From assembly GCA_037138055.1 (NCBI GenBank), contig JBAXJB010000006.1:1-56134 (forward strand): a DNA stretch of 56,134 bases, written 5' to 3'. The notes under the pieces were generated by a model, which was not told the DNA's origin, searched no databases, and was given only the letters and a program-made list of their open reading frames with translations. The first letter of the stretch is position 1, and each line of letters opens with the position of its first letter. A program made the position numbers and the translations under genes. Shown in pieces: positions 8,073 through 15,508 of the stretch. Origin of the DNA: CAITNM01 sp037138055. GTDB lineage: Bacteria > Pseudomonadota > Alphaproteobacteria > Paracaedibacterales > CAITNM01.

Positions 8073-8097
8073 CAGACTTTATTTAAGGGTAATGCCC
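8073..8097 (+). promoter_or_regulatory. AGACTTT element and short hairpin before array gene 4
   Basis: CAGACTTTA at 8073-8081 is an exact match to the core of the shared element. GGG/CCC (8087-8089 with 8095-8097) forms a weak stem. The ACATGT palindrome seen before genes 2, 3 and 9 is absent here. Confidence 0.4.
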
Positions 8098-8123
8098 AAG
8101 AAAATGTTTTAGGAGTTTAGAAG

Positions 8124-8666
8124 ATGAAAATACTAAAAAAGTCGATATGCGCAACGCTATTGACGATACCGTCCATTTTTCCCGGAGAAACCATTGAGGG
8201 TATCTTGCAGTTAGCCGAACCAGATTGGGCTGTAGCATCAACCACTGGAATAGCTGCGGATTCTCCTAAATCAGATATCAGTTTATCGGACCCTATAGAT
8301 TTAGAGATTAGCACTATAACTACATTAGCGAGCATGTTGCCTCATTTAGCTGAAAGTTCAAAAAAGAAAATTGAAGATGTTATTACTGTATTGCATGGTT
8401 CTGGTGATCAGAAATTTAAAGATGCTGAAAATATGCTAAGAGCATGCGAAATCACTCCAGATGAAGAGTTAGCAGAAGAGGAAGACTCACCAGCTAGTAT
8501 TGAACCAACAAGCACTCAAAAAAATCAACGATTGCTAAATCAAGATGTTTTGCATGTTTTAAGATCGCTTGAAGTGTATATAAGGGATTTGCCAACAGAG
8601 GATGGTTACGATGCTGATGTTGAAAGTCGTAGCGTTGATTCTGGTTCATCTAAGAATTTTGGGTAG
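8124..8666 (+). CDS. Small secreted protein, array member 4
   Basis: No family is recognised. The 180-residue product starts MKILKKSICATLLTIPSIF and is probably cut near FPG-ET. Its cut-site context is poorer than in its sisters. The mature protein is very acidic, with a Glu/Asp-rich linker (DEELAEEEDSPAS). It contains a helical segment, TLASMLPHLAESSKKKIEDV, and a Ser/Asp-rich tail. AGGAG lies 9-13 bases before the ATG. It converges on the minus-strand gene at 8730; no clear terminator lies between them. Confidence 0.78.
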   Translation: MKILKKSICATLLTIPSIFPGETIEGILQLAEPDWAVASTTGIAADSPKSDISLSDPIDLEISTITTLASMLPHLAESSKKKIEDVITVLHGSGDQKFKDAENMLRACEITPDEELAEEEDSPASIEPTSTQKNQRLLNQDVLHVLRSLEVYIRDLPTEDGYDADVESRSVDSGSSKNFG

Positions 8667-8729
8667 TTTAATTAATTCGATCAATAGTTAAACTGGTGCA
8701 CTGAGTCTATTTTTTAGAGGTTCTAAAAA

Positions 8730-9230
8730 TTATTCTTCTACTGCAGCTTCAACCGTAGCTTCAGCTGCTGCTGCAGGATTACTCACAATAGATTCGGCTT
8801 TTTCAATTTTTTCCATGATTGAATCATATTTTCCTTCGTATTTAGAGGCAATTCCGCACCCATGAGAAAGTTGCGGGCCAGCCTCTGGAACAGCTGTTAA
8901 GGCTAATGTTGCTGGACTGTCGCATATTTTAGAAAGATCTTTTACGCTTTTCATGCATTTGTCTATGCTTTGAAGAGCCTTTTTGCCTTTTTTAGGATTT
9001 TTGGTGGCGCTTGCAAATGCCTTGCCAATAGGAGCTATACATTTGAATATTTTTTTTACATCACCAAGCAATTTTTTGGCTTTTTTCATGGAGCCTCCAA
9101 CGGCTTTTCCTACTTTTTTTAAAGCTTTGCCAGCTGGATTGCCTTTTGCATGGCATTCTGGTGTTTGAAGACACACTGCAAAAAGCATAATCGCTAAACT
9201 TTTTAAAACAAGTAATTTCCTGATTTGCAT
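8730..9230 (-). CDS. Cationic Lys-rich secreted protein inside the array
   Basis: No family is recognised. It is the only minus-strand gene of the array (166 residues). A signal peptide (VLKSLAIMLFAVCLQT) is followed by a strongly basic segment, KALKKVGKAVGGSMKKAKKLL, then further Lys-rich helices with six Cys in the mature part. The C-terminus is Ala/Glu-rich and acidic. Basic amphipathic segments of this kind are typical of membrane-active peptides, so a pore-forming or toxin-like activity is possible but unproven. Its signal peptide and upstream region do not follow the array cassette. It is therefore probably not a member of the same family. Confidence 0.75.
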   Translation of the reverse strand: MQIRKLLVLKSLAIMLFAVCLQTPECHAKGNPAGKALKKVGKAVGGSMKKAKKLLGDVKKIFKCIAPIGKAFASATKNPKKGKKALQSIDKCMKSVKDLSKICDSPATLALTAVPEAGPQLSHGCGIASKYEGKYDSIMEKIEKAESIVSNPAAAAEATVEAAVEE

Positions 9231-9353
9231 TTTTATAATAATTCATAATTTATTACTTATGTTTATTAAACTAGTAAAATGTTAATATTTTGATAATAAG
9301 GTTACTAATATTTACTTTGCTAGTGTGGGTTCTTGTATCTAAAAAAGTGAAAT

Positions 9354-9429
9354 AAAACATCTTTCTTTTTAATATTCGCTAGTGTAGTGTTCAAAACTTA
9401 GTTGTCCCTTCATGAGGGGATTTTTTTTT
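9354..9429 (+). promoter_or_regulatory. Degenerate palindrome and terminator-like leader hairpin before array gene 6
   Basis: AAAACATCTTTC at 9354-9365 is a degenerate copy of the AAAACATGTTTT site. At 9405-9420 TCCCTT and AGGGGA pair (one G-T) around a CATG tetraloop and run into nine T residues, 24 bases before the ATG at 9454. This has the form of an intrinsic terminator placed in the leader, so it may be an attenuator, or simply a terminator for read-through transcription. Confidence 0.5.
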
Positions 9430-9453
9430 GTTTTTATTTTTGGAGTTTATAAT

Positions 9454-9930
9454 ATGAAGTGCCTAAAAAGTTTAGCATGTGCAATGTTGGTATCAATGGC
9501 GGTGGTTTGCGCATCAGATGATGAAGCTGGTCAAGCAGTACGCAAAACAGTATTTAATAGCAAAGATCGGGATCAGCTTACAGCTTGCACTGATGCTTTA
9601 GAAATGGCATATCCTAATTTAGCAACGTCTATAGCTGCGTTAAAGGTTCAAAACCTTCCAGAAGCGATAAGGTTATTAACACTAGCAGCTGCTGATGATC
9701 AAATGGGGCTTCTTTCATCAATTTTGGTTTCTGTTCAGGGCGTCCATGAGAATTGCGAAGAAGGTCAAAGTGACGATGAAGAAGAAGAGTTGGACGAAGA
9801 AGAGATTTATGCTGAGCTGGCTAGGCGTCAACAGTTACTAAATCAAGGATACGTAGTTACTGATTCTGGTGAAGTAGTTGGAATTGCTGAGCTGGACAGG
9901 CGTCAAGAAGAGCTAAATGCGGACCTGTAA
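9454..9930 (+). CDS. Small secreted protein, array member 6
   Basis: No family is recognised. The product is 158 residues from ATG 9454. The in-frame ATG at 9412 would add 14 residues encoded by the leader hairpin and T run, and is rejected; TGGAG precedes 9454. The signal peptide MKCLKSLACAMLVS is followed by a short acidic start and a helical part with ALKVQNLPEAIRLLTLAA. A Glu/Asp run (DDEEEELDEEE) then leads to two similar segments, AELARRQQLLNQG and AELDRRQEELNAD, a short internal repeat. Own terminator at 9978. Confidence 0.8.
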   Translation: MKCLKSLACAMLVSMAVVCASDDEAGQAVRKTVFNSKDRDQLTACTDALEMAYPNLATSIAALKVQNLPEAIRLLTLAAADDQMGLLSSILVSVQGVHENCEEGQSDDEEEELDEEEIYAELARRQQLLNQGYVVTDSGEVVGIAELDRRQEELNADL

Positions 9931-9977
9931 AAAGAAAGATGAGGCTTAAGCCATAAAAAATCTAAAATTTCTAAAGG

Positions 9978-10003
9978 AACCGGTACATTGTGCCGGTTTT
10001 TTT
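9978..10003 (+). terminator. Intrinsic terminator of array gene 6
   Basis: AACCGG (9978-9983) pairs with CCGGTT (9993-9998) and continues into T7. It is preceded by AAAGG as at the terminator of array gene 2. Confidence 0.85.
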
Positions 10004-10031
10004 ATGTTTTTTCTGATACTAAAAATGAAAT

Positions 10032-10088
10032 AAGTCGTGTTTCTTTTTGAAATTTATTGATTCATACTTTTGTTGGCGGTTATTCGTC
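10032..10088 (+). promoter_or_regulatory. Degenerate palindrome, element and hairpin before array gene 7
   Basis: AAGTCGTGTTTC at 10032-10043 is a degenerate version of the upstream palindrome. CATACTTTT at 10063-10071 matches the AGACTTTT element. GGCG/CGTC (10075-10078 with 10085-10088, one G-T) forms the small stem. AGGAG follows. Confidence 0.4.
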
Positions 10089-10122
10089 AAGTGAAATATT
10101 TTCTTTATTTAGGAGTTGAGAT

Positions 10123-10581
10123 ATGAAAAGCCTAAGAAATTTAATATGTACAGTTTTAATGACCATGACGATGGCTGTTGCAGGGGATGGTGAAGATTTA
10201 GAGGACAGAAGTAGTACAAGCATTCCTTTGAGTACTGCAGGTGGGGTAGTGCGTGAGGAAGGTGTAGAAACAGTCTATTGCGAGGACCCGCACTGCTTTG
10301 GGTGTAATGTAGCTCGAGCATTAGCGCAGGGTGGCTCTTTTATAAGAGTACCAACAAGTTCTTTGCAAGTTCCACTAACTGCTGTTGGGGGGGCTGCTGA
10401 ACCTGAATCTTTAAACAGCATATTACGTAGAATATTTCAAGAAAATGGTGAGAACACAATGCAAGCATTAGATGAAGACTTTGGAGTTTTGGTACTGCAT
10501 CTTGTTCCTGTTCCTTCTGTTCCTTCAGCTGATGGTGATGCTGCTTCTAATGGTGGTGTTTCTGCTGATGGTGCTGAATAA
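10123..10581 (+). CDS. Small secreted protein, array member 7
   Basis: No family is recognised. The product (152 residues) has an array signal peptide, MKSLRNLICTVLMTMTMAVA, cut before GDGED. The mature part has a Cys cluster, CEDPHCFGC (three Cys and a His within nine residues), that could bind a metal or form disulfides. A helical segment, NSILRRIFQENGENTMQAL, follows. The C-terminus is low in complexity (Ala/Ser/Asp/Gly). AGGAG lies before the ATG. Own upstream element; no clear terminator follows. Confidence 0.78.
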   Translation: MKSLRNLICTVLMTMTMAVAGDGEDLEDRSSTSIPLSTAGGVVREEGVETVYCEDPHCFGCNVARALAQGGSFIRVPTSSLQVPLTAVGGAAEPESLNSILRRIFQENGENTMQALDEDFGVLVLHLVPVPSVPSADGDAASNGGVSADGAE

Positions 10582-10685
10582 TTAAGCACTGATCTATTTT
10601 ATGTTGTTGTACAAATTCCTTCTTTGGTTCTTTCAGAGGGGGAATTTATAAGAAATAAGCTAATTGTAAGAGAAAGATCTAAAAA

Positions 10686-11252
10686 ATGAAGTGTTTGAAA
10701 GGCTTGTTATCAATAGGATTAGCATCAACATTTTTTGCAGCTGATAGGTATGCTGTGGGTGGTGATATATCAGATGTAAGTGGTGATGAAGGCGAGGTTG
10801 CGCAAATAACGCAGGGTGCACCAGTGATAAAAGGAAGGAAGACTTTGGTAATTGCGAATGAAGCTGCTTTTGCTAGTTCTTACACAAACTTAACAGCTGA
10901 TGTATTAAAGGAAGTTGCAATTCAAACTGCTAAAAATAAGCTATTGAAAATTAAATCAGAACTAGATTTGACTGTGTGGGGATCTGTTGAAGAGGTTTTG
11001 TTTACAAATGATCCGAAGGCAATTATAAGACTGCTTGATGAAGTGTCTTCTAAAAGAGTTGGTGGTCCTGCTATTGGCGCACAAAGAAATGAGAGTCTAC
11101 AGCAGGGAATTTCATCTATTGCTAGAAATCTTAGCAAGGCAACATTATCGCCTTCGAAGAGAACATATTTGATGGATAGTGATAGCGTAACTGCAGAAAA
11201 ATTTGAAGGTAGTCCAGATTCTGTTTCTGGTGCTGAACATATCGAAGGTTGA
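10686..11252 (+). CDS. Small secreted protein, array member 8
   Basis: No family is recognised. The product is 188 residues, with signal peptide MKCLKGLLSIGLASTFFA cut before AD. Its helical centre contains VLFTNDPKAIIRLLDEV, which resembles LKVQNLPEAIRLLTLA of array member 6 and LRSNPSEALAAMV of member 11. Thus the mature parts may share one small helical motif. The leader lacks the usual AGGAG (AAGAGAAAGATC instead) and lacks the shared element, so expression may differ from its sisters. Confidence 0.76.
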   Translation: MKCLKGLLSIGLASTFFAADRYAVGGDISDVSGDEGEVAQITQGAPVIKGRKTLVIANEAAFASSYTNLTADVLKEVAIQTAKNKLLKIKSELDLTVWGSVEEVLFTNDPKAIIRLLDEVSSKRVGGPAIGAQRNESLQQGISSIARNLSKATLSPSKRTYLMDSDSVTAEKFEGSPDSVSGAEHIEG

Positions 11253-11278
11253 CTTCTTTGCATAACAACAATGCGAAA

Positions 11279-11340
11279 AAAACATGTTTTTTCCAGAAAA
11301 TTTTTAATACACACTTCTATATGCGATTGTTTTGCGTATA
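11279..11340 (+). promoter_or_regulatory. Palindrome and leader hairpin before array gene 9
   Basis: AAAACATGTTTT at 11279-11290 is identical to the site before array gene 2. CAGAAAATTTT follows at 11294-11304. ATGCG/CGTAT (11321-11325 with 11335-11339, one G-T, extendable by T-A) forms the leader stem. Confidence 0.5.
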
Positions 11341-11368
11341 AAAATTCATTTTTTAAAGAGGCTAGAAC

Positions 11369-11944
11369 ATGAAGTTACTTAGGAATTTGGCACTTACGCT
11401 ATTAGCTGCCAAAGTTGTGATTTTTTCAGGATTATTTTGTGGAGAATTTTTGGAACAAGATGTTGCAGAAATGAAAAGCGCAGAAGCTCCTCTTTCGTGC
11501 TGTATCTCAGTTAAAACTTGTGAGTTATTAGATGATAATCTCTCTAATTCTTTGATTGTGCAGTACAGGTCATGTCGAGAATTGAAGCAGTTGTTTATCA
11601 TTTTTCTCACAAATAATGGAACGCAATATTCATGGTGGAATGCATCTCACTTAATTGCTAATTCCCATGATTTGCCACTGACTGCTGGAATTAAGGAAGT
11701 TAAGGTAATTTCTGACGCAGAAGAAAAAAAATCAGGTTTTAGTTCAAGGAGAGCAACGCAAGATTTAGCTCAATATTGGGATGAAGAAGTGGAAGAAGTG
11801 GAAGAAAAACCTGCTCCTCCTCTCTCTATTACAATTCCACCAGTTTCAGATGGAAGAGTGCGTGGTTCCTCAAGCGATTGGTATATAGGCCGTTCACCAA
11901 CATCGCCAAATAGAGGGTGGGCTTCACCAGTACTTGTCAATTGA
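11369..11944 (+). CDS. Small secreted protein, array member 9
   Basis: No family is recognised. The product (191 residues) has the array-type signal peptide MKLLRNLALTLLAAKVVIF, with a possible cut near FCG-E. The mature part contains several Cys in its first half. A Glu/Val run with Pro (EEVEEVEEKPAPP) precedes a Ser/Pro/Arg-rich tail. The start is supported by AGAGG and by alignment of the signal peptide with sister genes. The next gene begins 31 bases later without the upstream element, so the two are probably cotranscribed. Confidence 0.77.
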   Translation: MKLLRNLALTLLAAKVVIFSGLFCGEFLEQDVAEMKSAEAPLSCCISVKTCELLDDNLSNSLIVQYRSCRELKQLFIIFLTNNGTQYSWWNASHLIANSHDLPLTAGIKEVKVISDAEEKKSGFSSRRATQDLAQYWDEEVEEVEEKPAPPLSITIPPVSDGRVRGSSSDWYIGRSPTSPNRGWASPVLVN

Positions 11945-11975
11945 AAGCACAATATAAAATTAGGATTTTTAAAAA

Positions 11976-12467
11976 ATGAAGTACTTTAAAAAATTGATGC
12001 TAGTGGCTCTATTATCAAACTTTATGATTTTTGCTGAAGATAAATCACTTTTTGATGATAGTTATTTAATAAAACGTGCTGCTTCTTCGAATTTTGTATC
12101 ACAACAGCTTCCAGCATTTTTTGGATATGCGTCTTTTAGCTATGGCTCAGTTTTTGGTGTGCTTTATTTTATGTACGAGACGGTATCTGAAAGTTTTTAT
12201 GCAAGAGTGATGAGTCTTAGTTTTGGGAGGAGGCCTGCAAACATTAAAAGAACTGGTGGAAATTTGCACCTACCTGATTTGGATACTAATGTTCTTACCC
12301 TTACCCTTACCCTTCCTGAAGATTGCAGCCGCCAGCCTACATTGTCTCCTTGCTTTTTTATAGGGTCTCCGCTTTCATCTCCTCCTTCATCTCCGCAGCG
12401 TCCAGGGGTTCGTAAACGTGCTCTTAGTAACTCTTACATGACGAATGTTGATCTATTAAAACAATAA
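11976..12467 (+). CDS. Small secreted protein, array member 10
   Basis: No family is recognised. The 163-residue product starts MKYFKKLMLVALLSNFMIFA, cut before ED. The mature part begins acidic. It then has an aromatic, Ser/Tyr/Phe-rich stretch (FFGYASFSYGSVFG) and a Thr/Leu run (LTLTLTL) encoded by three CCCTTA-like hexamers at 12298-12315. It ends with a Ser/Pro-rich basic tail (SPPSSPQRPGVRKR). It lacks its own promoter-like element and lies 31 bases after member 9, suggesting a two-gene unit. Confidence 0.74.
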   Translation: MKYFKKLMLVALLSNFMIFAEDKSLFDDSYLIKRAASSNFVSQQLPAFFGYASFSYGSVFGVLYFMYETVSESFYARVMSLSFGRRPANIKRTGGNLHLPDLDTNVLTLTLTLPEDCSRQPTLSPCFFIGSPLSSPPSSPQRPGVRKRALSNSYMTNVDLLKQ

Positions 12468-12503
12468 AAAAATTTAAATTGGAATTAAATTATGGTATAT
12501 ATC

Positions 12504-12538
12504 TTGACTTTGTGAACCCCAAACAATGGGAATTTTTT
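12504..12538 (+). promoter_or_regulatory. Element and hairpin before array gene 11
   Basis: TTGACTTTG at 12504-12512 matches the shared AGACTTT element and also resembles a -35 box. CCC/GGG (12518-12520 with 12528-12530) is followed by AATTTTTTT, giving a weak hairpin-plus-T arrangement just before AGGAG. Confidence 0.35.
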
Positions 12539-12554
12539 TATAGGAGTTGAGAAT

Positions 12555-12881
12555 ATGAATTATCTAAAAACATTAATGCTAATAGTGGTGGTGGCGGTAT
12601 CTAATGCATCTGAGTCGACTGGGCTTGAGGAATTAATGGGAAATATGCATGTTTCTTCTGGTTGGGTTGGTCGCGCTAAAGCCATATTGCCAACGGTTCC
12701 TTGTTCTGATGAACTGCGTGTGGAAATTCAATCAATGATCGCAACACTACGTTCTAATCCTTCTGAAGCGCTTGCAGCAATGGTAACTTGGTTTGGTGTT
12801 TTTAGTGACGCTGAACCAAATACAGATGGAGATCATTTTAAAACCGCAGTGCGTTCTATTTTTCATCCTGCTGTTTCATAA
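12555..12881 (+). CDS. Small secreted protein, array member 11
   Basis: No family is recognised. It is the shortest array member (108 residues), with signal peptide MNYLKTLMLIVVVAVSNAS. The mature part is mostly helical and includes IATLRSNPSEALAAMVTWFG, similar in pattern to the NxP(E/K)AI segments of members 6 and 8. AGGAG lies 10-14 bases before the ATG. It ends the main array, 131 bases before lysS. Confidence 0.75.
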   Translation: MNYLKTLMLIVVVAVSNASESTGLEELMGNMHVSSGWVGRAKAILPTVPCSDELRVEIQSMIATLRSNPSEALAAMVTWFGVFSDAEPNTDGDHFKTAVRSIFHPAVS

Positions 12882-13012
12882 TTGGTTTATTAAATCTCTA
12901 TGGTCAAAAGCTATGGGGAATTTTGTTCTTGTGTTTCGTGGTTTTACCGATTGAGCTTTAAGCACATTTTATATAGACTAAATCAGTTTTTAAAAGGTTT
13001 TATAGCTAGGTT

Positions 13013-14578
13013 ATGTCTAACAATTCTGCGGTTTCTAATACAACATTTGATGCTAAATCATGGCCGTTTGAAGAGGCAAAACGGGTATTAGCACGTCTAC
13101 AGGGCAAGACACCTGAAAAAGGATATGTGCTTTTTGAAACTGGCTATGGACCTTCTGGATTGCCACACATTGGAACGTTTGCCGAAGTATTACGCACAAC
13201 TATGGTGCGCAAAGCGTTTGAAACACTTAGTGATATTCCTACCCGTTTATTTTGCTTTTCTGATGATATGGATGGCTTTCGCAAAGTTCCCGATAACGTG
13301 CCTAATAAAGACATGTTGGCTAAATACTTGAACATGCCGCTAACCAAGGTACCAGACCCTTATGAGAAATTTGAAAGCTTTGGTCACCATAATAATGCGA
13401 TGCTTCAACGCTTTTTAGATAGTTATGGTTTTGAATATGAATTTCAAAGTTCTACTGATTGGTATACATCTGGGCGGTTTGATCCGTCTTTGAAATTAGT
13501 GTTGCAACATTACGATGAAATTATGGGCATTATGTTGCCAACCTTGCGCGAAGAACGTCGTGCGACTTACAGCCCATTTTTGCCACTATGTCCTAGAACA
13601 GGGCACGTTTTACAAGTTCCTATGGTTGAAGTGCATCCGGAAAGTGATTCAGTTGTTTATAAGGACCCTGAAACGAATCAGCTAACCGAGGTCAAAATTA
13701 CGGGTGGAAGTTGTAAATTGCAGTGGAAGATCGACTGGGGCATGCGTTGGAAGGCTCTTGGGGTTGATTATGAAATGTCCGGGAAAGACCTTATTGATTC
13801 AGTGAAGTTATCATCGCAAGTATGCAGGGTTATTGGCGGGCGTGCGCCTGAAAATTTAACCTATGAATTGTTCTTAGATGATATTGGCCAAAAAATTAGT
13901 AAATCTAAGGGTAACGGCCTAAGCATGGATGAATGGCTAACTTATGCACCGCAAGAAAGCTTGGCATATTTTATGTACCAAGCACCTAAAAAAGCTAAGC
14001 GTTTGTTTTTTGATGTTATTCCTAAAGCAGTAGACGAATACCTACAGCACGTGAGCAAATTTACGCCGGAACAATATGACAACCCTGTTTGGCATATTCA
14101 TGGTGGTAAGGCCCCAGCTGCTGAAAGCGGCTTAAGCTTTAACATATTGTTGAACTTAGCATCGGTTGTGAATGCTGATGAAGGTAGTATTTTGTGGGGT
14201 TTTGTGAAGCGTTATGTGCCGGGTGCCGATGAAGCATCTATGCCATTTTTAGCAGAAATGATTACCTATGCAGTGAAGTACTATCAAGATTTTGTAAAAC
14301 CCAAAAAACAATACCGAGCGCCAAATCAAATGGAGCGTGAAGCTTTGCAACGCTTACATGATGAACTGGAAGATATATCATTTGAAAGCACAGCGGAAGA
14401 CCTGCAAGGCATTGTATTTGAGGTGGGTAAACAGTTTGCGTTTTCTGACTTGCGTCAGTGGTTTGGAACGTTGTATGAAGTGTTATTAGGCCAAGCAGAA
14501 GGTCCGCGTATGGGTTCTTTCATTGCGCTATTTGGCATTGCTGAAACACGAGCATTAATACAGGAGAAGTTAGCATGA
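13013..14578 (+). CDS. lysS: Lysyl-tRNA synthetase, class I
   Basis: Charges tRNA(Lys) with lysine. This is the class I, archaeal-type enzyme, not the class II enzyme of most bacteria; class I LysRS is characteristic of alphaproteobacteria and spirochaetes. The 521-residue protein has the HIGH signature as GLPHIGTFAEV (about residues 45-55) and the KMSKS signature as KISKSKGNG (about 293-301). Length is normal. It overlaps the next gene by 4 bases (ATGA), so the two are translationally coupled. The leader has TTTATAGCTAGGTT before the ATG, a weak ribosome site. Confidence 0.96.
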   Translation: MSNNSAVSNTTFDAKSWPFEEAKRVLARLQGKTPEKGYVLFETGYGPSGLPHIGTFAEVLRTTMVRKAFETLSDIPTRLFCFSDDMDGFRKVPDNVPNKDMLAKYLNMPLTKVPDPYEKFESFGHHNNAMLQRFLDSYGFEYEFQSSTDWYTSGRFDPSLKLVLQHYDEIMGIMLPTLREERRATYSPFLPLCPRTGHVLQVPMVEVHPESDSVVYKDPETNQLTEVKITGGSCKLQWKIDWGMRWKALGVDYEMSGKDLIDSVKLSSQVCRVIGGRAPENLTYELFLDDIGQKISKSKGNGLSMDEWLTYAPQESLAYFMYQAPKKAKRLFFDVIPKAVDEYLQHVSKFTPEQYDNPVWHIHGGKAPAAESGLSFNILLNLASVVNADEGSILWGFVKRYVPGADEASMPFLAEMITYAVKYYQDFVKPKKQYRAPNQMEREALQRLHDELEDISFESTAEDLQGIVFEVGKQFAFSDLRQWFGTLYEVLLGQAEGPRMGSFIALFGIAETRALIQEKLA

Positions 14579-15404
14579 AAAAATTTTTTATAACCTTGGC
14601 ATTTGTAAGCACACTATTTAGCTGTGAAACAATTTGGAATAATGGCCCAACGCAATTGTTAAAAGATATTTTTGAAGTTACTAAAACAATAGGTGTTGAA
14701 AAGCTTGAATCGGCAGTGAAGCAGAGTAATTTCAGGTGGATTCGTCCAAAGGGATTTGAGCTATGGGACGTGTATAGCCTGTTTGATGATGCACAGCGAG
14801 CTAAACTGACCGAAATAGTGAAAAACTCTAGTCTAGCAAAAGCAAAACTGCCAACCAAAAAGCACTATGATGCAGTTGTTATTTTTGGTGCAACCACACC
14901 AAGAGTTCAAGATCGCATTGCATTTTTAATGAAGCTTCAGCAGCAGGGTGTTACTTGGGATAAAGTGTATTTACTTGGTTCAACTCGTAATTTGAAAATT
15001 GGTAATGAAGCTGACAAAGCAATGGCTAAAGTACTGGAAACCAAAGGTGCTGTTGCTTCTGAAATGGCCATGGTTAATGAAATATGGCAAGAAACACCTA
15101 AGCCAGATTCCTTTAAAGACATTCCAACCGTTTCAATACAATCAGGTCAGCAACCAGATGGCACAAGAGCTAGTACTGAAGATACATTACGCGAAATGAC
15201 AAAAGATTTTGGGGATGTAAAAGATAAGGACTTTTTGTTTATTTCAAATAATCCCTACATTCCTTATCAAGATGCTGTAACAAAAAAAGTGTTAGGCAAT
15301 ATGGAATGAGCATTGAAACAGTTGGTGAAGCGATGACAGCTACTACAACCATGGAAAATGTGCTTGATACTGTTGCTAGGTGCTTGACGAATATTAGAGG
15401 GTAA
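14575..15404 (+). pseudogene. YdcF/ElyC-like (DUF218-type) exported protein, frameshifted near its end
   Basis: The main frame (14575-15309, 244 residues) has a short signal peptide (KKFFITLAFVSTLFS). Its Rossmann-like core contains YDAVVIFGATTPRVQDRIAF and later FLFISNNPYIPYQDAV, as in YdcF/ElyC-like proteins. It stops abruptly at NME. From 15306 another frame reads SIETVGEAMTATTTMENVL, then DTVARCLTNIRG, and stops at 15404. This tail is what homologues show after the PYxxYQDAV segment (xVETVG...LDxxARxL; from memory of the family). A one- or two-base indel near 15296-15308 best explains the break. The product may still be partly functional, as only the last 30 or so residues are lost. It is coupled to lysS by an ATGA overlap. 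Confidence 0.65.
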
Positions 15405-15456
15405 CGCTTCGTTGATGAAGGGGAGGCACAATTGGTGACCTTTCTTTTTGTTTGCC

Positions 15457-15484
15457 AGACTTCTTTGTTTCCTCATATTATGGG
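15457..15484 (+). promoter_or_regulatory. AGACTT element and hairpin before the detached array-like gene
   Basis: CAGACTTCT at 15456-15464 matches the array element. CTCAT/ATGGG (15472-15476 with 15480-15484, one T-G) gives the small leader stem. This places the 15509 gene in the same regulatory group although lysS and another gene separate it from the array. Confidence 0.4.
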
Positions 15485-15508
15485 TGAAATTAATTTTTAA
15501 GGGGTATC

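Noticed and set aside
9412..9453. Extended N-terminus MRGFFFVFIFGVYN for array member 6
   Set aside because: These codons are the leader hairpin and T run; TGGAG precedes ATG 9454 and all sister genes start at the MKxLK position.
12298..12315. CCCTTA-like hexamer repeats resembling a telomere sequence
   Set aside because: Only three imperfect units within a coding frame, giving Leu-Thr repeats; no sign of chromosome-end or satellite structure.
12882..13012. Possible RNA gene between the array and lysS
   Set aside because: No tRNA cloverleaf, conserved boxes or strong stem could be found; treated as an ordinary leader.
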